A DNA stretch of 64,000 nt, taken from assembly GCF_050943825.1 (NCBI RefSeq), contig NZ_JBMNPX010000001.1:434001-498000 (forward strand). The letters are read 5' to 3'. The stretch is from Pseudoflavonifractor sp050943825 (GTDB taxonomy: Bacteria > Bacillota > Clostridia > Oscillospirales > Oscillospiraceae). Made by a program: the position numbers and the translations under genes. Below the pieces are notes generated by a model, which was not told the origin of the DNA, did no database searches, and saw only the letters and a list, made by a program, of their open reading frames with translations. Below, one piece after another: positions 47,974 to 58,854 of the stretch (position 1 is the first letter of the stretch; the number at the start of each line of letters is the position of its first letter).

Positions 47974-48900
47974 TTATGCGTGGAGCTGACCCTCGCCATC
48001 CTTCTCCACCAGTGCGGCGGCATACTGGCGGGCTTGCCGGATCATCTCCTTCTCCACGTGGCTCAGATGCCGGTTTTTGTCGTAGACAATCTGCACCCAG
48101 GAGCGGAGGGGCTCGTCCACCCAGTTGAGCCGCACCAGCCCGGAGGCCCCCGGGATATGGGGCAGGGTGGAGTGCGGGATGAGGGCAATCCGGTCACTCT
48201 GGGTGACGCTGTTGATCACCGCCGAGACGCTGCCCAGAAACAGCTCGGAGGCGGGGGCAATGCCCCGCTGCCGCATCCGGTCCCGGAAGGCCATGGTGAA
48301 GCAGCAGTCGTCATAGGTAAAGGCGAATTTCTGGTCCTGCAGGTCCTGATAGCAGACCTGTTCCCGCTCCGCCAGAGGGTTCCCCGGCGTGGTCACCAGC
48401 CAGACCGGCTCGTTGTACAGGGACACCCGCTCAAACACGTCGTCCTCCATCTGCTCCATCTCGTAGATGTAGCCCATGTCCACCTCACGCCCCCGGAGCC
48501 ATGCGGGCACCCGGGCACAGCAGATCATCTGCACATTGACGGACACCTTGGGGTACTGGTTGGAGAAATCCAGCAGGAAGGGCGACAGGCTGAAGCCTAC
48601 GATGGGCTCTCCCCCGGCAATGCGCACGCCGCCGGTGAGGCAGGCCGGGTCAGCCACCTTCTCCATGGCCTCCCAGTAGGTCTCCAGCAGCTTTTGGGCG
48701 TAAGCGTAGAACCGCTCCCCCTCCCGGGTGAGACGGATGCGGTTGTCCCGGTGCTCCACCAGCTTGGTGCCCAGCTCCTCCTCCAGGCAGCGGATGTGCT
48801 TTGCCAGGGTGGACGGGGCGTAGTTGAGCCGGTCGGCCGCCTTGATGTAGTTGCTTGTCTCCGCCAGGGTGATAAAGGTCAGGATTTGTTTTGTATCCAT
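47974..48900 (-). CDS. LysR-family transcriptional regulator
   Basis: A 308-aa regulator. The N-terminal HTH reads MDTKQILTFITLAETSNYIK and then AADRLNYAPSTLAKHIRCLE; the rest is the periplasmic-binding-like ligand domain. It lies downstream of a secreted reductase gene but a strong terminator separates them, so it is probably expressed on its own. Its target may be that reductase, which has no other adjacent regulator; no LysR box (T-N11-A) was established. Confidence 0.93.
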   Translation of the reverse strand: MDTKQILTFITLAETSNYIKAADRLNYAPSTLAKHIRCLEEELGTKLVEHRDNRIRLTREGERFYAYAQKLLETYWEAMEKVADPACLTGGVRIAGGEPIVGFSLSPFLLDFSNQYPKVSVNVQMICCARVPAWLRGREVDMGYIYEMEQMEDDVFERVSLYNEPVWLVTTPGNPLAEREQVCYQDLQDQKFAFTYDDCCFTMAFRDRMRQRGIAPASELFLGSVSAVINSVTQSDRIALIPHSTLPHIPGASGLVRLNWVDEPLRSWVQIVYDKNRHLSHVEKEMIRQARQYAAALVEKDGEGQLHA

Positions 48901-48984
48901 GGGGTTTCCCTCACGATTCTCCTGTATTCGCCCGGTTTCATTTTCATTATATCAGACGCCCGGGCACTGAGGCAAGCCGCAGTA

Positions 48985-49026
48985 TAAAAAACCGCAGGGA
49001 ACGCGGTCTGACGCGCCCCCTGCGGT
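48985..49026 (-). terminator. Terminator of the flavoprotein lipoprotein gene
   Basis: Stem CCGCAGGG (48992-48999) with CCCTGCGG (49018-49025) closing an inner GC-rich loop; T6 on the minus strand. Confidence 0.87.
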
Positions 49027-49039
49027 GTGGGAACTGCGA

Positions 49040-51058
49040 TTACTTGCTGATGGTCTCGCCGGCCAGCTTGCCGAAGACCACGGTGTCCACCACGGCGTTG
49101 CCGCCCAGACGGTTGCCGCCGTGGATGCCGCCGGTGACCTCACCGGCCGCCACCAGACCGGGGATGATGCTGCCGTCCTCGGCCAGGACGTGGCCCTCGG
49201 TGTCGATGGTCACGCCGCCCATGGTGTGGTGCACGCAGGCAGTACGGGCGGTGGCCACCCAGGGACCGTTCTCCAGCTTGCAGTTGAACAGGGTGCGGCC
49301 GAACTCCTCGTCAACACCGGCGTCCACGTCGGCGTTAAAGGTGTCCACGGTGGCCTGGAGGGTGGCGGGGTCCATGCCCAGCTTGGTGGCCAGTTCCTCC
49401 AGAGTCTCGCCCACCACGATGTAGCCGTTCTCCTCCAGGTAGTCGAAGGAGAAGCCGTCGCCGGAGACGGCCTTGTCCAGCTCCACGAAATCGCCGTCGC
49501 CGGACTCCAGGATGTAGTACATGCTGTCGGTCTGGTTCAGCACGGCCAGGCAGATCTCGTCGCGGCGGCCGTCCTCACGGACAAAGCGCTCGCCCTCGGC
49601 GTTGATGAAGATGACCTGGTCGGTGCCGCTCAGGCAGCGGGGAGGATACTTGGTCATGGTGCCGTCCTTGGTGGTGCCCAGGTAGAGCAGCTGGACCTGC
49701 TCCATGTCGGTGAGGGAGGCGCCCACCTCAACGGCCATGGTGATGCCGTCGCCCTGAGAGCAGCTGAAGCGGTTGGTGGTCATGACCTTGGACAGGTCGT
49801 CCCACTTGCCGGAGGTGTTGTACTGCTGGACCATCTCGCCGTTGGCGGAGAAGCCACCGGTGGCCAGCACCACGCCCTTGGCGGCGTCGATGGTGCACTC
49901 GTTGCCGTATTTGTCCTCGGCCTTCACGCCCACAATGGCGCCGCTCTCATCCTGGATGAGGCTCTTGCCGCTGACGGAGGTCATGATGGTCACGTTGTCC
50001 AGGCTGTCAATCTCCTTGATGTAGGTGGAGATCATTCCGGTGCCCATGTTCATGACGGAGGAGTGGGTGCGCTGCCACAGGGAGCCGGCGCCCTGACCGA
50101 TGACGTCGGTGTACTCCATGCCCAGGCTGCGGATCCAGTCGTAGCCGGCCTCGGCGTTGTAGGTCAGGACCTTCACCAGGTCCAGATTGCCCACCTTGTC
50201 GCCGTTGATCCAGGTCTGGAGGGCGAACCACTCGGCGCTGTCGAACAGGTCGGTGCGGCCGGAGGCCTTGTACTCATCCCACTGGGCCTTGACCTCGGCC
50301 TGCAGGGCGGCGTGCTCGTCGCTGACAGGCTCCTCGGCCAGAGCAGCCTCAATGGTGGACTTGACGGAGTCGCTCATCTCCACCTTGCTCTGGAGCTCGG
50401 GATCGGGGTTGTTGTAGATGCCGCCGCAGACCAGAGTGTCGCCGCCCACCAGGCCGTTCTTCTCCAGCACGATGACAGAGGAACCGTTCTGAGCGGCGGA
50501 GATGGCGGCAGCCAGACCGGCGCCGCCGCCGCCCACAACCACCACATCGGCGGAAGCGTCAGCGGCCAGGGCCTCGGGCGCGGTCTCGCTCTGCCAGTCG
50601 TCCAGGTTGGCGCCGGCCTGCTCCAGGCAGTCCTTGACGCCGTTGATGACGGCATAGCTGGTGATGGTGGCGCCGGCCACGGTGTCCACCTTCACGCTCT
50701 GCTGGGCCACGATCTCAGCGGGAATCTTGGTGATGGGGGCCTCGCCGGCGGTCAGGAGCACGTTGCCGTCGCTGTCCAGGAGGGGAGCGCCGATACCGGT
50801 GGTCTCCTGGTGCTCGGTAACCTCAACGGACTCGATGGCGCTGTCGGTGACAGTGACCTCCACGGTGACCTGGCCGTTCATGCCGGGTGCACTGGCGGTG
50901 TAGGTGCCGGCGGTCAGGGCGCCGGTACCCTCGGTGCCCACGGGAGCGCTCTCAGTGGGCTGAACGGAGGGGGATTCGCTGGGCTGCGCGGTGTTGGTGC
51001 AGGCCGCCAGGCTGATACACAGCGCGCCGGCCAGCAGCAGGGACAGCTTTCTTTTCAT
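49040..51058 (-). CDS. Extracytoplasmic flavinylated FAD reductase lipoprotein (FMN_bind + FAD-binding)
   Basis: A 672-aa lipoprotein: signal peptide with lipobox LAAC (C20), S/T/P-rich linker (21-45), FMN_bind domain (about 48-145) with the flavinylation motif DTVAGATIT (T131), then a fumarate reductase/urocanate reductase-type FAD domain starting GGGGAG (176-181). Substrate-pocket segments include RTHSSVMNMG, CVHHTMGGVTIDTEGHVL and AAGEVTGGIHGGNRLGGNA. It lacks heme motifs, so electrons should come from an extracellular flavin-based route. The electron acceptor could be a fumarate-, urocanate- or acrylate-like compound; not distinguishable here. Confidence 0.92.
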   Translation of the reverse strand: MKRKLSLLLAGALCISLAACTNTAQPSESPSVQPTESAPVGTEGTGALTAGTYTASAPGMNGQVTVEVTVTDSAIESVEVTEHQETTGIGAPLLDSDGNVLLTAGEAPITKIPAEIVAQQSVKVDTVAGATITSYAVINGVKDCLEQAGANLDDWQSETAPEALAADASADVVVVGGGGAGLAAAISAAQNGSSVIVLEKNGLVGGDTLVCGGIYNNPDPELQSKVEMSDSVKSTIEAALAEEPVSDEHAALQAEVKAQWDEYKASGRTDLFDSAEWFALQTWINGDKVGNLDLVKVLTYNAEAGYDWIRSLGMEYTDVIGQGAGSLWQRTHSSVMNMGTGMISTYIKEIDSLDNVTIMTSVSGKSLIQDESGAIVGVKAEDKYGNECTIDAAKGVVLATGGFSANGEMVQQYNTSGKWDDLSKVMTTNRFSCSQGDGITMAVEVGASLTDMEQVQLLYLGTTKDGTMTKYPPRCLSGTDQVIFINAEGERFVREDGRRDEICLAVLNQTDSMYYILESGDGDFVELDKAVSGDGFSFDYLEENGYIVVGETLEELATKLGMDPATLQATVDTFNADVDAGVDEEFGRTLFNCKLENGPWVATARTACVHHTMGGVTIDTEGHVLAEDGSIIPGLVAAGEVTGGIHGGNRLGGNAVVDTVVFGKLAGETISK

Positions 51059-51112
51059 GTCTTCTTCTCTCCTCTTTTACTGAAATCCGGGTTCCCGCCC
51101 GGTCTCGTTAAA

Positions 51113-51121
51113 ATTATAACA
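51113..51121 (-). promoter_or_regulatory. Candidate promoter of the flavoprotein lipoprotein gene
   Basis: Extended -10, TGTTATAAT on the minus strand, about 55 bp before the start codon. There is no convincing -35, which hints at activator control. Confidence 0.5.
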
Positions 51122-51202
51122 TCGTCCTCTCCTCCTGTGCCGCCGAAAAAGTGTTACCTGCTCTCACCTTTTTCGTTTTCGCGCTCCGCATACGGGAAAT
51201 GC

Positions 51203-51234
51203 AAAAGAGACGGCGGAAATTCTCCGCCGTCTCT
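51203..51234 (-). terminator. Terminator of the sigma/anti-sigma operon
   Basis: 11-bp stem GAGACGGCGGA (51207-51217) with 51223-51233 and TTTT tail on the minus strand. Confidence 0.9.
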
Positions 51235-51251
51235 TCTCTTTTGGTGCTGCT

Positions 51252-52691
51252 TTACTTGTCGGTCTCGCCGGGCAGCTGGGTGAGCCAGCCGGTGGGGACG
51301 GCGGCGCCATCCTGGATGGCGTACATCCGGTAGCCCAGGGAGAAGCCGGTGACCTGCGCCGGGTCAATGGGCGCGGGGAAATACCAGGTGACGGCGTAGT
51401 GCCGCTCCCCATACGGGTCCGCCGAACCGTCAACCCTGTAATAGGTGACGCCGTCGATGACGACTTTCTCCATGGCGGTGTCGTCCCGGTCGGTGATGCT
51501 GCCCCAGCCCTCGATGTCAATCCGGGTGCCGTCGGCCAGGTAGACGCTGACCGGATAGTTGGCGGGGGTGCCGCCCTTGCTGGTCAGCTCCAGACGGAGG
51601 CTGATGGCGGTCAGGTCCACCCCCGTCATGGACATGCCGCTGAGGGTCTCGGACATGGTAGCCGACCGCTGGGGCAGATTTTCAGGGAAGAAGGTCAGTT
51701 CCCAGCTGCCCTCAATGTCCTCCTCGGTGTAGAGCCTGATGTCCATGTCCCCCAGCTCCAGATGGGGGACGCTCTCCCTGGTAAACACATTGCTGTCAGG
51801 GAAGCTGATGTCCAGATATCGCCCGTCCTCCCAGGCAATCTGGTTGATTCTGTAACTGGGCATCTCCCGATCGTCAAACTCCATGAAAGGGGTGGGGTCT
51901 GCGGTGCACTGCACCCCTTCCGCAATCTCGTACAGGATATGGAACACGCCGTTTTCATCAAAGCCGGAGGAGGAAATCCAGATGAGGTCGGTGCCCTCCA
52001 GCTTCACCGGGTTCTGGCCGGGCAGCAGGCCCCTGACCTCGGTGCCCGAGTTCACCATCTTCTTGGTCAGCTCCTCGTCGGTGAACAGGCGGCTGCTGCG
52101 GGTAGCGGTGCTCAGGGCCTCCTCTGGGAAGGGGATGCCCGTCAGCTCCCGGAACCCGGGCTGGAAGCTGGCAAAGGTCAGGGTCAGGCTGCCGTCCTTG
52201 TTGAAGTCCCGGTTGGTCATCATGGGCATCTCCAGCAGGGCGGTGCGGGTCTCAGGGTCGTAGCTGATGCAGCTGCTGCCCAGCCTGCCGTTGTAGGCCA
52301 GGTTCTCGCTGAGACGGTCGCCGGTCAGGTCGGTGACCGACACATAGGCCTTGGTGCCGCTCTCGTCGCTGAGCGCCGCCACCACGCTGACCTTCAGCCC
52401 CTGGTCGGTGACGGACACACCGTCCACGGTCTGAACATAGGGGGCGAAGATGCCCAGGTGCTCCATCAGAGCGTCCCAGTTGGTGCCCACTGCCAGGGCG
52501 GTTCCGGTGAGGGCGATAATTGCGGCGGCCATCACGGCGGCAATGCGGATTTTCTGTCTCATATAGATGCTCCTCTCCGAGGGGTCGGCATTGAGGGCGG
52601 TGTTCACCCTGCGCCGAATATCAGCGGGGTTGATTTCCGGGCATGGGCCGTTCAGCTCCATGTCCTTCCAGAGCCGTTCCATGCTGCTCAC
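51252..52691 (-). CDS. Membrane anti-sigma-like protein (DUF4179-type)
   Basis: A 479-aa protein. A short cytoplasmic N-terminus (1-45, PEINPADIRRRVNTALN) is followed by a single TM segment (about 47-68, IRIAAVMAAAIIALTGTALAV) and a large exported part of beta-rich repeats. The first exported section resembles DUF4179. Being coupled to an ECF sigma gene, it is probably the anti-sigma factor, the N-terminus binding the sigma and the outside part sensing a signal. It starts with GTG overlapping the sigma TGA (GTGA); an ATG three codons later is an alternative. Confidence 0.75.
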   Translation of the reverse strand: MSSMERLWKDMELNGPCPEINPADIRRRVNTALNADPSERSIYMRQKIRIAAVMAAAIIALTGTALAVGTNWDALMEHLGIFAPYVQTVDGVSVTDQGLKVSVVAALSDESGTKAYVSVTDLTGDRLSENLAYNGRLGSSCISYDPETRTALLEMPMMTNRDFNKDGSLTLTFASFQPGFRELTGIPFPEEALSTATRSSRLFTDEELTKKMVNSGTEVRGLLPGQNPVKLEGTDLIWISSSGFDENGVFHILYEIAEGVQCTADPTPFMEFDDREMPSYRINQIAWEDGRYLDISFPDSNVFTRESVPHLELGDMDIRLYTEEDIEGSWELTFFPENLPQRSATMSETLSGMSMTGVDLTAISLRLELTSKGGTPANYPVSVYLADGTRIDIEGWGSITDRDDTAMEKVVIDGVTYYRVDGSADPYGERHYAVTWYFPAPIDPAQVTGFSLGYRMYAIQDGAAVPTGWLTQLPGETDK

Positions 52692-53233
52692 AGTCCTTCC
52701 CCTCCTTTCGTCAGAATCTCCCGGAGCTTCTTCCTGCCCCGGGACAGGCGGATGCGGGCCGCGCCGGGGCTCAGGCCCAGCCCCCGTACCGCCTTGCTGA
52801 GCTTCTCGCCGTAGTAGTAGTGGCGGAGGAAGAGGGTCCGGTCGGGCTCCCCCAGGCCGTCCACCGCCTGCCAGAGCCGCTCCGCCTGGTCCCTGGCGGC
52901 GGCGGTCTCCTCCGGCCCCTCAACCGGGGACGGTCCGTCGTCCTCCGGCAGCGGTACGGTGGGCTTTGTTCTGCGGAGGCAGTCGGTGGCCCGGTTGCGG
53001 GCCACCGCACCCAGCCATGGACGCAGGTCCTGCTTGGGGTCCAGCTCGTGGGCGTGGGACCACAGACTGAGAAACACGTCGGAGACCACCTCCTCCGTGT
53101 CCTCCCGGGTGGCGGCGGCGCCCAGGGTGCGCCAAACAATGGTGCTGACATAGGGGGTATATCGGTTGATGGCCTGCTCCAACGCCGTGCGGCTGCCCTT
53201 CTGCAGGCGGCGCACCAGCTTTTCATCCTCCAT
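52688..53233 (-). CDS. ECF-type RNA polymerase sigma factor
   Basis: A 181-aa sigma-70 family protein with regions 2 and 4 only. Region 2 includes RYTPYVSTIVWRTLG and EEVVSDVFLSLWSHAHELDP; region 4 has LGEPDRTLFLRHYYYGEKLS and then LGLSPGAARIRLSRGRKKLR. Its stop overlaps the start of the membrane protein gene by 4 bp. The pair should form a signal-controlled sigma/anti-sigma unit. The target regulon is unknown. Confidence 0.93.
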   Translation of the reverse strand: MEDEKLVRRLQKGSRTALEQAINRYTPYVSTIVWRTLGAAATREDTEEVVSDVFLSLWSHAHELDPKQDLRPWLGAVARNRATDCLRRTKPTVPLPEDDGPSPVEGPEETAAARDQAERLWQAVDGLGEPDRTLFLRHYYYGEKLSKAVRGLGLSPGAARIRLSRGRKKLREILTKGGEGL

Positions 53234-53298
53234 GCCGCCACTCCTCTCTTCCTAAAACCGGTTTCGCCCTGATATACGGACGGACGGAGCAAAAGGTT

Positions 53299-53988
53299 TC
53301 ACATATGGGGAGAAATTTTTTCTCCCTGCCCCAGTAGCCGGAAGCGGTTTTTCTCCGCCTCCAGAATCCCCTCCCGCCGCAGGGCGGACAGCTCCCGGGA
53401 CAGGGCGCTCCGGTCCACGCAGAGGTAGTCCGCCAGAGCCTGCCGGTCAAAGGGGATGGCAAAGGAGTCGCTTTCAGCCAGAGCCGCCTGGGCATTGAGG
53501 TAGGAGAGCAGCTTCTCCCGGATGGTCCGCTGGGACACGTGCTCCAGCTTGGCAGATAGGAGGATGTTCTTCCCCGCCAGCACGGAGAGCAGGTTGGTGA
53601 CCAGACGACTGTGGAAGGTACAGGAGGAAGGGCAGGTGCCCACCACCCGGGCGATGTCCAGCAGCAATACGCCGCTGTCCTCCACCGCCCACACCGACAC
53701 CGGCAGGGCGGCTGTCCCGGCGCAGGCGTGGGCCTCGCCGAAGATACCCGCCGGAGGTACTGAGGAGAGCACGGTTCTGCGTCCCTCCCGGTCCTCCCGG
53801 CACACCTGGAGCCGCCCGGACAGCACCACGCCCAGCCGGCGGGCAGGCTCTCCGGCCCGGAGCACCGCCTCTCCCCTGCTGAATTTCCGCTCCACCGCCC
53901 CCAGACAGTCCAGCATAGTCTCCATATCCTGCTCTGAAATCCCGGTGAAGAGAGGCGACCTCTGGAGCACCGGCAGAAATTTCCCCAT
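53299..53988 (-). CDS. Crp/Fnr-family transcriptional regulator
   Basis: A 229-aa regulator: cNMP-binding beta-roll (about 1-120, LGVVLSGRLQVCREDREGRR), long dimer helix and a C-terminal HTH (FDRQALADYLCVDRSALSRE). No N-terminal Fnr cysteine cluster, so a different ligand or a heme is expected. Divergent from a ferredoxin-type gene, like Crp regulators of nitrosative/redox stress genes (HcpR style; inference). The ATG at 53988 has GGAGG 7 nt upstream, and an in-frame ATG 15 bp further upstream has an identical site. Confidence 0.87.
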   Translation of the reverse strand: MGKFLPVLQRSPLFTGISEQDMETMLDCLGAVERKFSRGEAVLRAGEPARRLGVVLSGRLQVCREDREGRRTVLSSVPPAGIFGEAHACAGTAALPVSVWAVEDSGVLLLDIARVVGTCPSSCTFHSRLVTNLLSVLAGKNILLSAKLEHVSQRTIREKLLSYLNAQAALAESDSFAIPFDRQALADYLCVDRSALSRELSALRREGILEAEKNRFRLLGQGEKISPHM

Positions 53989-54018
53989 GTTTTTTCCTCC
54001 CATGTTTTTTCCTCCCAT
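53989..54018 (-). repeat. Tandem 15-bp duplication of SD plus start codon
   Basis: On the minus strand the unit ATGGGAGGAAAAAAC occurs twice, then ATGGGGAAA. Each copy contains an ATG, a GGAGG and the spacing to the next ATG. Being 15 bp it keeps the frame, so two overlapping start sites for the Crp gene exist (54003 and 53988), the first adding MGGKN. Confidence 0.9.
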
Positions 54019-54034
54019 GTTGCAACTGCAACAT
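54017..54034. promoter_or_regulatory. Palindromic operator between the Crp and Fe-S genes
   Basis: ATGTTGCA-AC-TGCAACAT, a perfect 8-bp inverted repeat. Its centre is 34.5 bp before the end of a candidate -10 TATGCT (54055-54060) of the Fe-S gene, i.e. near -41.5, the class II position for Crp/Fnr activators. The third start-codon copy of the Crp gene overlaps it. Confidence 0.7.
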
Positions 54035-54090
54035 AAAATTTGATACCAGTATAGTATGCTTTCCTTACAAATACAAGGAGGGTTTTCCCT

Positions 54091-54801
54091 ATGATTCGGA
54101 AGATTATCAAGATTGACGCGGACAAGTGCAACGGCTGCGGCGCCTGCGCGGCGGCCTGCCACGAGGGAGCCATCGGCATGGTGGACGGCAAGGCCAGGCT
54201 GCTCCGCGAGGACTACTGCGACGGCCTGGGGGACTGCCTCCCCGCCTGCCCCACCGGAGCCATCACCTTTGAGGAACGGGAGGCCCCCGCCTATGACCAC
54301 GCCGCCGTCATGGCCGCCAAGGCGGCCAAGGAGAATGCTGCCGCTCCCCTGCCCTGCGGCTGTCCAGGCAGCATGAGCCGTGCTATTCACCGTCAGGAGC
54401 GCCCCGCTGCCGCCGGTGAGATTCCCAGCGAGCTGCGGCAGTGGCCGGTGCAGATTAAGCTGGTCAACCCCATGTCCCCCTGGCTCAGCGGCGCCGATGT
54501 GCTCATCGCAGCCGACTGCACCGCCTACGCCTACGGCGCCTTCCACCGGGACTTTATCCGGGGCCGTGTGGTGCTGGTGGGCTGCCCCAAGCTGGACGAG
54601 GGGGACTACACCGACAAGCTCACCGAGATTTTCCGCCGCAACAACGTGCGCAGCGTCACGGTTGCCCGGATGGAGGTGCCCTGCTGCGGCGGCATCCAGC
54701 GGGCCGCTGAGCTGGCCGTGGCCAACTCCGGTAAGCACATTCCCCTCACCATCACCGTCATCTCCGCCGAGGGCGAGATTCTCCGCACCATCCAGCAATA
54801 A
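54091..54801 (+). CDS. 4Fe-4S ferredoxin-type electron transfer protein
   Basis: A 236-aa protein. Cluster 1 ligands are C13, C16, C19 and C23 (CNGCGACAAAC). The second site reads C43, C49, C53 with Leu at the position of the second Cys, so it may hold a 3Fe-4S or other cluster. A CGCPG segment follows, and the C-terminal part (LVNPMSPWLSGADVLIAADC, VPCCGG) has more cysteines. Such proteins lie beside hybrid cluster protein genes in other anaerobes; hcp itself is not in this window. AAGGAGGG precedes the start. Confidence 0.87.
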   Translation: MIRKIIKIDADKCNGCGACAAACHEGAIGMVDGKARLLREDYCDGLGDCLPACPTGAITFEEREAPAYDHAAVMAAKAAKENAAAPLPCGCPGSMSRAIHRQERPAAAGEIPSELRQWPVQIKLVNPMSPWLSGADVLIAADCTAYAYGAFHRDFIRGRVVLVGCPKLDEGDYTDKLTEIFRRNNVRSVTVARMEVPCCGGIQRAAELAVANSGKHIPLTITVISAEGEILRTIQQ

Positions 54802-54807
54802 GGACAT

Positions 54808-54848
54808 AAAAAGGGCCCTGTCTCAGTTTTGTGAGACGGGGCCCTTTT
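54808..54848. terminator. Bidirectional terminator between the Fe-S gene and clpE
   Basis: AAAAGGGCCCTGTCTCA (54808-54825 region) with TGAGACGGGGCCCTTTT, loop GTTTTG, A- and T-runs on both sides. Confidence 0.88.
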
Positions 54849-54855
54849 ATGCTGC

Positions 54856-57384
<2,529 letters not shown>

Positions 57385-57531
57385 ATTGTTCAGCTCCTTT
57401 AAGGGGGATGTTTTCTCCCCTTGGGGCCCTACTGTGCCCCGGAGAAAAAATTCTAGTGCGAAATTGTGAACTGGGTATGAATTTCTGGTAATTTACTCGG
57501 TTTTTTATTTTCCAGCCGCAACGGGTATTGC

Positions 57532-58065
57532 TTACTTCTTCTTGCCCAGCACGCTCATGTACAGCCACAGGTAGTAGAGGAAGGCCAGAATGGTCAGGGC
57601 CAGGGCGAAGGAGATCATGCCCGTGGCCCAGGCCCGGGGAATCTGGGGAAAGAGCACCAGAGCGGCGCACACCACAAAGAACACGAAGGTGGAGATTTTA
57701 CCCAGCCAGTTGGAGGGGATGACATCATCAATCTTGTGGAGCATGGACAGGGCGCCCAGGCCCATGGCCGCCTCCTTGCAGAAGAAGATGATCACTGCCC
57801 AGATGGGGATGATGCCCGCCGCCGTGATGCAGACGATAACGGTAAAGGTCATCAGCTTGTCCGCCAGCGGGTCCAGAATCCGCCCCAAGCGGGTAATCTG
57901 GTTGAAGTGGCGGGCGATGTATCCGTCGGCGATGTCGGTGACAAAGGCCAGGGCGTACACACCCACCGCCCAGTACCGCGCCGTGGAGATGGGCTGGAAG
58001 AACACCACTGCAAAGACAGGCACCATGGCCAGCCGGAGCAGGGAGAGAAAATTGGGCACATTCAT
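57532..58065 (-). CDS. pgsA: CDP-diacylglycerol--glycerol-3-phosphate phosphatidyltransferase (CDP-alcohol family)
   Basis: Membrane enzyme (177 aa, about five helices) making phosphatidylglycerol phosphate. The CDP-alcohol motif is complete: D44-x2-D47-G48-x2-A51-R52-x8-G61-x3-D65-x3-D69. The start at 58065 has AAGGTG six bases upstream; an ATG five codons earlier lacks an SD. The substrate could also be another alcohol (cardiolipin or inositol type), but the sequence start MNVPNFLSLLRL fits PgsA. It ends about 150 bp before clpE. Confidence 0.88.
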   Translation of the reverse strand: MNVPNFLSLLRLAMVPVFAVVFFQPISTARYWAVGVYALAFVTDIADGYIARHFNQITRLGRILDPLADKLMTFTVIVCITAAGIIPIWAVIIFFCKEAAMGLGALSMLHKIDDVIPSNWLGKISTFVFFVVCAALVLFPQIPRAWATGMISFALALTILAFLYYLWLYMSVLGKKK

Positions 58066-58107
58066 CGTTAACACCTTCATTTGTGTGGAATGGCGGGGAA
58101 TGCTCCA

Positions 58108-58815
58108 TTACAGCCCCTGGAGCAGGGTCATGGGATTGGTGGTCATGAAGAACTTAAGCAGGTGGGTCTGCTGGACGGTCTCCTCCGGGATGAGCTTGCC
58201 GGAGTACTGGATGAGCCAGGCCACCAGGAAGAGAATCAGCACGCCCTTGACCAGGCCCATGGCCGCGCCGCCGGTTTTGTTGAGGAAATTCAGACCGGGC
58301 AGCTTTGCCACCAGGTCCACCGCATGGGAGAACACCTTCCACGCAATCAGAATCAGTGCAAAGGCCACGGTGAAAATCACCGTATAGGCCACAGACTGGG
58401 CGATGGCGGCGGCCACAGCCGCTGCCGCGTTGGCAGCCACGGCGGTCATACCGTCCTGGACCGCCTGGTCGATGGTGTTCACCAGGTCCTCATAGAGTCC
58501 CATGTCCCGGAGTACGGACAGCACGTCCTGCAGGGGGTAGTCCTCCCCCTCCTCCAGACCTGCGGCGGCATCTCCCGCCGGGTCGGACTGCTGGAACTGC
58601 TCCTCCAGCTTCTCCTCAATCACCTGGGCGAATTTTGGCTCCAGGGCGGCGCCCACCTTGGGTGCCAGCAGGCTGGCCAGGAAGCTGGCGCCCACAAAGG
58701 CCACCACAACGGCCAGCAGGCCGCACAGGGAGAGTACAAAGCCCCTGGACGCACCGCGCCAGGCGAAGAGGGCCAGAATTGCCAGAATTGCGATATCAAA
58801 TACCAGATAAGCCAT
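58108..58815 (-). CDS. CvpA-family membrane protein
   Basis: A 235-aa protein of the CvpA (colicin V production) family. It begins with a hydrophobic segment and WRGASRGFVLSLCGLLAVVV. A soluble insertion (about 60-120) is charged, and three more TM segments (about 135-160, 185-205) follow. Function is not known in Firmicutes; links to envelope or cell division are inferred from family members. The gene lies 42 bp before pgsA and after DUF5711. Confidence 0.83.
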   Translation of the reverse strand: MAYLVFDIAILAILALFAWRGASRGFVLSLCGLLAVVVAFVGASFLASLLAPKVGAALEPKFAQVIEEKLEEQFQQSDPAGDAAAGLEEGEDYPLQDVLSVLRDMGLYEDLVNTIDQAVQDGMTAVAANAAAAVAAAIAQSVAYTVIFTVAFALILIAWKVFSHAVDLVAKLPGLNFLNKTGGAAMGLVKGVLILFLVAWLIQYSGKLIPEETVQQTHLLKFFMTTNPMTLLQGL

Positions 58816-58854
58816 GGGAACCTCCGTATGGAATCACTGAAAAGGGTTTCTTAC

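Noticed and set aside
57385..57531. CIRCE or CtsR box upstream of the clpE-like gene.
   Set aside because: No TTAGCACTC-N9-GAGTGCTAA and no AGGTCAAA-type tandem heptads were found on either strand.
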